The notes below the pieces were generated by a model. It did no database searches, had not been told where the DNA came from, and worked only from the letters and a program-made list of their open reading frames with translations. A stretch of DNA of 64,000 bases from Epiperipatus broadwayi (lineage: Eukaryota; Onychophora; Udeonychophora; Euonychophora; Peripatidae), in contig JAQFVV010000032.1 of NCBI GenBank assembly GCA_028023455.1, positions 62,001-126,000 on the forward strand, given 5' to 3'. Below are positions 59,906 to 64,000 of this stretch, piece after piece; within the stretch, counting starts at the first letter, position 1, and the number at the start of each line of letters is the position of its first letter. Made by a program: the position numbers and the translations under genes.

Positions 59906-61136
59906 CAGTAAAAACTTCATTTAGATATTTATTTTTAAAATGTTAAATATTAACTTTTAAAATTGAACTTTTAGATAGCTTAAGTATGTATGTTTTAAAA
60001 TAAAAATTAATTATATAATATATAAAAAGATTTAATTGTAAAAAAAAAGTCAAACATTAGAAGAATATTTAATGTAAACCACTGGGTTCTATTCAAATAT
60101 TTGCAAGCAGAGTCAGAAATAAACTAGTTAATGTAAATAAAGGTAATAAGATAAATTTTTTTTTTTCATCCTTTAGTAATATATTGATAAATTTTAACAT
60201 TTAATGATAATAAAAAAGATAAATAAGTAAAGTTTTTAAAAGAAAAGAATAATAAAATTTTAACACTTTGTAAAAAAAATTGTTTTAATTAATTAAAGTT
60301 GTTTTTTTTTTCTTTATCTTTCTTCAAAATAAAAGTTAATATTTTTCAAATCAGTCTATTTAAAAAAATGTCTTGATTTCTTTTGATATAAGGAAAAATA
60401 ACTAAAGAGAGATTTCAAAAATTATGATTAACATTTTTTGTAATAAAAAAGGAGGGAAATAACTTTTTGTAAAAATAGATTCATATGGGAGATAAGATAT
60501 GATTGGATATAACAAAATTGTTCAAATTATACTATAGGGATACATTAAAGCACTATACCTTAATTAAACTGTAGAAAAAAATCAGTATCAGCAATTATTC
60601 CTGATTCAACTGTTGAAGAAAACACAAGGAACAGTTCAGCTGTCAAAGGAGCAAGGTGAAATCATTTTGTAGTTTGAAGTAAGACTTTCATCTCATTAAT
60701 AGTTTTAAAAATTTACTTTAAAATGAATTTGAGAAAAACCATATGCTAAGTTTTAGCTAGAAGCTCAATCATCATCATACCTTGTTCTGTGACCTGTTCA
60801 CTAGAAAAAATGTAAAGGAAAAAGGAGAATAGCTCTGAAGTAATCTACAACAAGTATTGCCTCCACCCAACAGCATTTCATTATGTTTTAGCCTGATCTA
60901 GAAAATAGTGCATTGAAAAAAATGGATAAATCTACAAATTATGTTATTGGAAATATTGAAGAAATTCAGCCTGTGTAAAATCTGAAAATGTGGATAAATG
61001 TAACTGTATACATTAACCTGAAAATATGTTTTAATGGAGAAGCATAGAAAAAGAAAACCAATATGAAAGAATCTGAAAATTATGATTTTAAAAACAAGTT
61101 CATATTAAAAATTGAGATATTATTTTATAATAGAAT
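59906..61136. other. AT-rich intergenic DNA with a GC-richer patch
   Basis: Nothing recognised. The stretch 60590-60960 is less AT-rich but has no readable frame. Confidence 0.4.
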
Positions 61137-61388
61137 ATATATATATATATATTTCTTTAAAATGAAATATATTCAATTTATAGACAACTAAATACTTAAA
61201 ATATATAAATAATAAATTTATTAATATCTAATTGATTTTCGTTCAAAAAATGAACCTTATCAAGATATTACAACAATTGAAAAAATTCATGTGATTTACA
61301 TATCTTATACAGGTCAAACTTAACAATAAAGATGTTTTTATATTTTCCAATTTTTATTTAATGACCATTTTCCACTTAACTTTACCAA
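61137..61388. repeat. Left arm of PLE-flanking inverted repeat (3' UTR)
   Basis: Reverse complement of 61634-61868. Contains AAACTTAACAATAAAGATGTT and TTTAATGACCATTTTCCA. It is the 3' tail of the minus-strand PLE fragment. Confidence 0.85.
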
Positions 61389-61645
61389 CCATTGTACTAA
61401 ATTCATACATTTCTCTTTATTTTCATGTATATACAATGTTTTATATACTTTTCTTTCTTTATAATTTTTACAATATTTGATGACTTCAATACTTTCTTCA
61501 TAATTCATAATGTGTCCTGTTTCTAAAAAATGGCAAAATGGACCTGATTTAATATCTTTTCTTTTTATAGCTCTGTCATGCTCTTTACCCCTTTCTATTT
61601 TACTTTTTGCTGACTGACCTATGTATATTATCTTGGTTAAGTTAG
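61380..61645 (-). pseudogene. Penelope-like element GIY-YIG endonuclease fragment (third family)
   Basis: The minus strand reads KIIYIGQSAKSKIERGKEHD, then SGPFCHFLETGHIMNYEESI, then KERKVYKTLYIHENKEKCMN. The IYIGQ...R...EH...FLETGH pattern is that of PLE GIY-YIG domains. The fragment is about 85 residues with no RT and no start. It is bracketed by inverted copies of its own 3' UTR. Confidence 0.8.
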
Positions 61646-61868
61646 GTGGAAAATGGTCATTAAATAAAAATTGGAAAATTTAAAAACATCTTTATTGTTA
61701 AGTTTGACCTGTATATAATATGTAAATCACGTGAAGTTTTTCAATTGTTATAATATCTTGATAAGGCTCATTTTTTGAACAAAAATCGATTAGATATTAA
61801 TAAATTTATATATTTTATGTATTTAGTTGTCTATAAATTGAATATATTTAATTTTAAAGAAAAGTATA
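61634..61868. repeat. Right arm of PLE-flanking inverted repeat
   Basis: Inverted copy of the PLE 3' UTR, placed directly upstream of the truncated coding fragment. Confidence 0.85.
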
Positions 61869-64000
61869 TTAGATAGACAACATAATGGTTTTGTAATGCC
61901 ATCATTGTGAAATATTTATATAGAAGGTTTTAAAAGTTTATATATATATATATATTATATATATATTGTTTATATTTTATTAAAATAGAAGAACATTGGC
62001 CTATATAATTAGTGAAATAATGTTAATAATTTGAATATTATTTTATCAGACATGCATGCGTATACTTACATGTATAGATTTATTTAGTCTCATAATTTAT
62101 GTATTTCCTTTAAACTTTAGATCATATTTAATCATTTATAGCTTCTTTTTTTTTCAATCTATGGAAATATTTTCTGATACTTATAAATAATCAGTTGATT
62201 AATAAATTTATTAATTATTATTTTATGTTATACCAGGAAAATTATTTTATATTATAATAGATTAAGTACAGTGTATTTTCTTTTATTCGCACTCAATAGG
62301 ATCTTTATGACTTCAAAGCTAGTTTTGGATTAATAGCATTTAAGGTATGTATGTATAAACATCTCTATAATTTTTTTAAGAATTACTTACATGGCACTAA
62401 GGTAATGATCATCTTTAAATTCCAACGCATTTACAGATTTTTGTGATTATGATAACATTATTGATGATATTCAATTTTAACGATCCTAGAAATGATTAGA
62501 TGTATAGTTATTTTAGCACTATGTATATACTCACAGAATGAAATATAGATGTTGCTTTTATATTACAATGCATTATTGTTATTATTCTGTTGATGATTAA
62601 TTGTTAAAACTATTATATCACTTCGACTTTTTGATTTTTTTGCACTTATCTTATTTCATTAAGAAATATGGTGGTTCCAATTAGCATTTGCTTACCTTCA
62701 TATAAACCCTTCTTTTTTCATTTGACAGTGTGATATTTCTATTTCATCAAATGCTATATAATATAAGCATAAACTACTTGAATTTACTGTGAGATATGAA
62801 TAGTGCTAGGTTTGTAGGTTAAATTATTCAAGGTTCTAAGTTAAACAAGTATTAATTAAGACACATTATATATGTGTGTGAGTGAGTATTTAAAAAAATA
62901 TTCATTTTAAATGAATTATTGTAATAATGATAAAGCAATAAATTATTAACAGTAGTATAAATTTTACAAGTAACTATTACAAAATACAGAAATACATTCG
63001 GTTATTTTTATAATCTTTTTCAACTGGAAATCATTAAATTCAAATTTAGTAGAAGTAAACATTATCATGTTAATCCTTGCCTCTGATTTTTTATTTTTAT
63101 ACTTTTCTTCCTTATGAAGAATATTAATATTTTCCATGTCGAAATTGAATGTAAACACATGCTTTTTTCATAATCAAAGAAAACAAATACCATCATTAAT
63201 TACTATAATTCTTATTTTTTATATGTTTATATAACAGTTGATGTTCTTTTAACTATTTTTGTTTTCAAATGTAAACCTTTAATTATTTATGGATACATGA
63301 AATTTGTTATACAATATTATTTTTGTTTCAAAGGAATGATATTTTGAAGTATCCATCATTCTTTTAATGTTAGGTTAGGAGGAATGCTTTAATTTCCAAT
63401 CCATTATTATACAATATAAATGTCCATAGTCTAATCTAGAGCATTGATAACTTCAACATAAAAATTAAACATTTTCCATACAACTACCATTAACCTTATC
63501 ATGGCCTTACTTTAACTAAAATTACCAAAATTACAATAAAAGAAATGATACAATATAATCTTTATGGCTCTTATCTATCAATAAAACCATACATTTTTGT
63601 CACATCCAATGAAACAATAATATAATTTTCATTAATCCCAATACCCTTAATTTTGTTTATAAATTGAAAGATGAAGCAATATTGTTTTTATCATATTCTA
63701 AAATATATTGGGATAGCTAATAATAATGTCTGCTACAGTATATATCCTTCAAGTTTTGCATATTCTTATATTTTTTCAATTGTAAACTTATACAAAGATG
63801 GAAATCATTTGGCATTATGATGGATTTTTGTGGTTCATGTAGGTATCATACATCTAAATATATTTGTAAGAGGATATGCTGAAAACATTATCAATTCATC
63901 TTTTGAATTTATAGAGAAAATTAAGAATCTGGTAGTTAATAAAAGTGACATTATTGCTTTATTGTATTTAGTAGAACTGTAGATCTATTAGTATATTATA
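61869..64000. other. AT-rich intergenic DNA
   Basis: No gene or repeat recognised apart from (TA)n at about 61941-61967. Frames are short and lack motifs. Confidence 0.45.

Overview
This is a strongly AT-rich window of an animal nuclear genome, most likely an invertebrate. I found no intact host gene. What can be recognised is fossil transposable-element coding sequence, a nuclear copy of mitochondrial DNA, long non-coding repeats and microsatellites. The evidence for an animal is Penelope-like elements with GIY-YIG endonuclease domains, an RTE-clade LINE with an APE-type endonuclease, a tRNA-derived SINE, and mitochondrial ND1 and cytochrome b remnants that read properly only if TGA is tryptophan. 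The species cannot be named from the sequence. The 500-base run of N at 1055-1554 marks this as a draft assembly.

Layout. 0-1.9 kb: two copies of palindromic repeat family A, the N gap, and half of family B. 2.7-4.6 kb: a nested inverted repeat whose core is two head-to-head 3' ends of a Penelope-like element (PLE); a small TIR element lies in one arm. 4.6-6.4 kb: an old tandem duplication. 6.4-10.4 kb: unrecognised AT-rich DNA with a few GC-richer patches. 10.4-13.7 kb: a 3.3-kb foldback element with minisatellites in both arms. 13.7-18.6 kb: unrecognised, with one promoter-like CCAAT/TATA pair. 18.6-20.8 kb: a 2.1-kb solo LTR with CCAAT box, TATA box and initiator. 21.2-26.9 kb: families A and B, a hairpin element, a tRNA-derived SINE and a 0.78-kb tetranucleotide array. 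29.3-33.3 kb: (AAT)n tracts, family A, the ND1-cytochrome b NUMT, and a small hAT-like element. 34.0-37.5 kb: a second head-to-head PLE pair. 37.6-38.3 kb: a foldback. 38.4-46.4 kb: one nearly full-length but dead RTE LINE plus two 5'-truncated copies on the minus strand. 47.1-48.4 kb: one copy each of families B and A. 48.8-53.9 kb: an almost entirely non-coding LTR element (about 2.2-kb LTRs, 0.7-kb interior). 53.9-54.7 kb: a 5'-truncated PLE of a second family. 55.5-56.0 kb: family A. 58.6-59.9 kb: a tandem duplication. 61.1-61.9 kb: a third PLE family, with its 3' tail repeated in inverted orientation.

The elements are parasites on one another. Several sit in (TA)n tracts, and inverted arrangements dominate at every scale. 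Every retroelement frame I could follow is broken. The most unusual pattern is three independent PLE loci, from apparently different families or ages, that all carry inverted copies of their own 3' ends.
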